Assembly (NCBI GenBank): GCA_938041615.1
Contig: CALISV010000008.1
Location: 1-5,553, forward strand
From: an uncultured Campylobacter sp.
GTDB taxonomy: Bacteria > Campylobacterota > Campylobacteria > Campylobacterales > Campylobacteraceae
DNA length: 5,553 bases
Reading direction: 5' to 3'
Below the pieces are notes generated by a model. That model saw only the letters and a list, made by a program, of their open reading frames with translations. It was not told where the DNA came from and searched no databases. This document shows, one piece after another, positions 5,319 through 5,553 of this stretch (position 1 is its first letter; every line of letters starts with the position of its first letter). Made by a program: the position numbers and the translations under genes.

Positions 5319-5423
5319 ATGAAAATAAAATCAAATTTGGTGTGGTTGGGTTTGGGTTGGGATTGGAATTTAGGGATGGATGGTGGAGTTGGTGGTGGTA
5401 AATTGAAATTTTGGGGTGGGTAA
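5319..5423 (+). other. 34-codon Gly/Trp-rich open frame in a G/T-rich tract (doubtful gene)
   Basis: TAAGGA (5309-5314) lies four bases before an ATG that opens a 34-residue frame ending in TAA at 5421-5423. The product starts MKIKSNLVWLGLG and is dominated by Gly, Trp and Leu because the DNA is a G/T-rich tract (5337-5420). That composition is expected from any GGT/TGG-rich sequence read in this frame, so coding is doubtful. No homologue is recognised. The tract itself contains the G-runs GGG at 5348-5350, 5354-5356, 5359-5361 and 5373-5375, with GGGG at 5413-5416, and could fold as a G-quadruplex on the plus strand. Beyond the flavoprotein leader the stretch 5210-5450 shows nothing else I can name. 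Confidence 0.2.
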
Positions 5424-5450
5424 ATTTAGAAAATCGGCAAAATTTATAGA

Positions 5451-5484
5451 GAAAAGGCGGCAAATTTGAATACATTTGCCGCCT
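5451..5484 (-). terminator. Minus-strand rho-independent terminator
   Basis: AGGCGGCAAAT (5455-5465) pairs perfectly with ATTTGCCGCCT (5474-5484) around an eight-base loop. Read on the minus strand the stem is followed by TTTTC (5454-5450 side), a short U-tract. The plus-strand side is followed by AAAA, so the direction favours a gene entering from the right edge. The 11-bp GC-rich stem is strong; the U-tract is short. Confidence 0.65.
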
Positions 5485-5553
5485 AAAAGCTAAATTTAGC
5501 CCAGTCTTTTATGTAAAATTTGAGAAAATCCCCATAGGTGCCTAGCTTGTACG
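5483..5553 (-). CDS. Probable C-terminal end of an unidentified minus-strand gene (partial)
   Basis: One minus-strand frame from 5551 is open for 22 codons and stops with TAG at 5485-5483, immediately before the terminator stem. It encodes YKLGTYGDFLKFYIKDWAKF plus two residues, an aromatic- and lysine-rich tail plausible for a Campylobacter protein. The placement of stop and terminator supports it. A second frame (from 5552) gives 18 codons with a less protein-like composition. No family can be recognised from so little. Confidence 0.4.
   Translation of the reverse strand, partial: YKLGTYGDFLKFYIKDWAKFSF

Overview
The window looks like the chromosome of an epsilonproteobacterium, most likely a Campylobacter of the C. 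showae / C. rectus / C. curvus kind. This rests on three things: mixed AT/GC-rich composition, the constantly recurring AAATTTG/AAATTTA word between genes, and gene content typical of the genus (a monohaem lipoprotein cytochrome behind a ferredoxin, and a Tat-exported flavoprotein reductase). The species call is inference.

Layout, left to right. (1) Positions 1-87 (+) hold the last 28 codons of an iron-sulfur protein. They overlap by ATGA with a lipoprotein c-type cytochrome (84-605, +). The pair resembles the NosG/NosC electron-delivery part of epsilonproteobacterial nitrous oxide reductase clusters, but that name is only inferred. (2) The cytochrome overlaps by ATGA with a DMT/EamA-family membrane transporter (602-1495, +). 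At this overlap the composition jumps from strongly AT-rich to strongly GC-rich, which suggests a recombination junction. (3) A small two-TM protein with a bacterial PH-like signature follows (1589-2119, +). (4) Convergent to it lies a ZnuB/TroC-type metal ABC transporter permease (2207-3004, -) with no ATPase or binding-protein partner in the window. (5) Positions 3005-3518 are about 510 bp without a credible gene. They are packed with inverted repeats: a 16-bp perfect stem at 3207-3258, smaller hairpins at 3154-3176 and 3275-3306, a near-perfect direct repeat bracketing that block, and a long hairpin at 3432-3483. (6) A rho-independent terminator (3493-3512, -) closes a Tat-exported FAD reductase of the fumarate/urocanate/methacrylate reductase superfamily (3519-5075, -). 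(7) Its upstream region has a likely -10 box (5203-5208, -), a leader of about 120 nt with an 11-codon open frame behind a perfect Shine-Dalgarno, and a hairpin around the gene's own ribosome binding site. (8) The right end has a G/T-rich tract (5337-5420), a minus-strand terminator (5451-5484), and what is probably the last 22 codons of a minus-strand gene entering from beyond the window.

Functionally, two elements belong to anaerobic periplasmic respiration: the ferredoxin/cytochrome pair, and the flavoprotein, which carries no haem and must take electrons from a cytochrome encoded elsewhere. The transporter, PH-like protein and metal permease look like unrelated single-gene units. I see no tRNA, rRNA, CRISPR array, transposase or phage gene. 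The points most worth following are the altered active site of the flavoprotein, its structured leader with a possible leader peptide, the repeat block at 3087-3319, and the composition cliff at 602.
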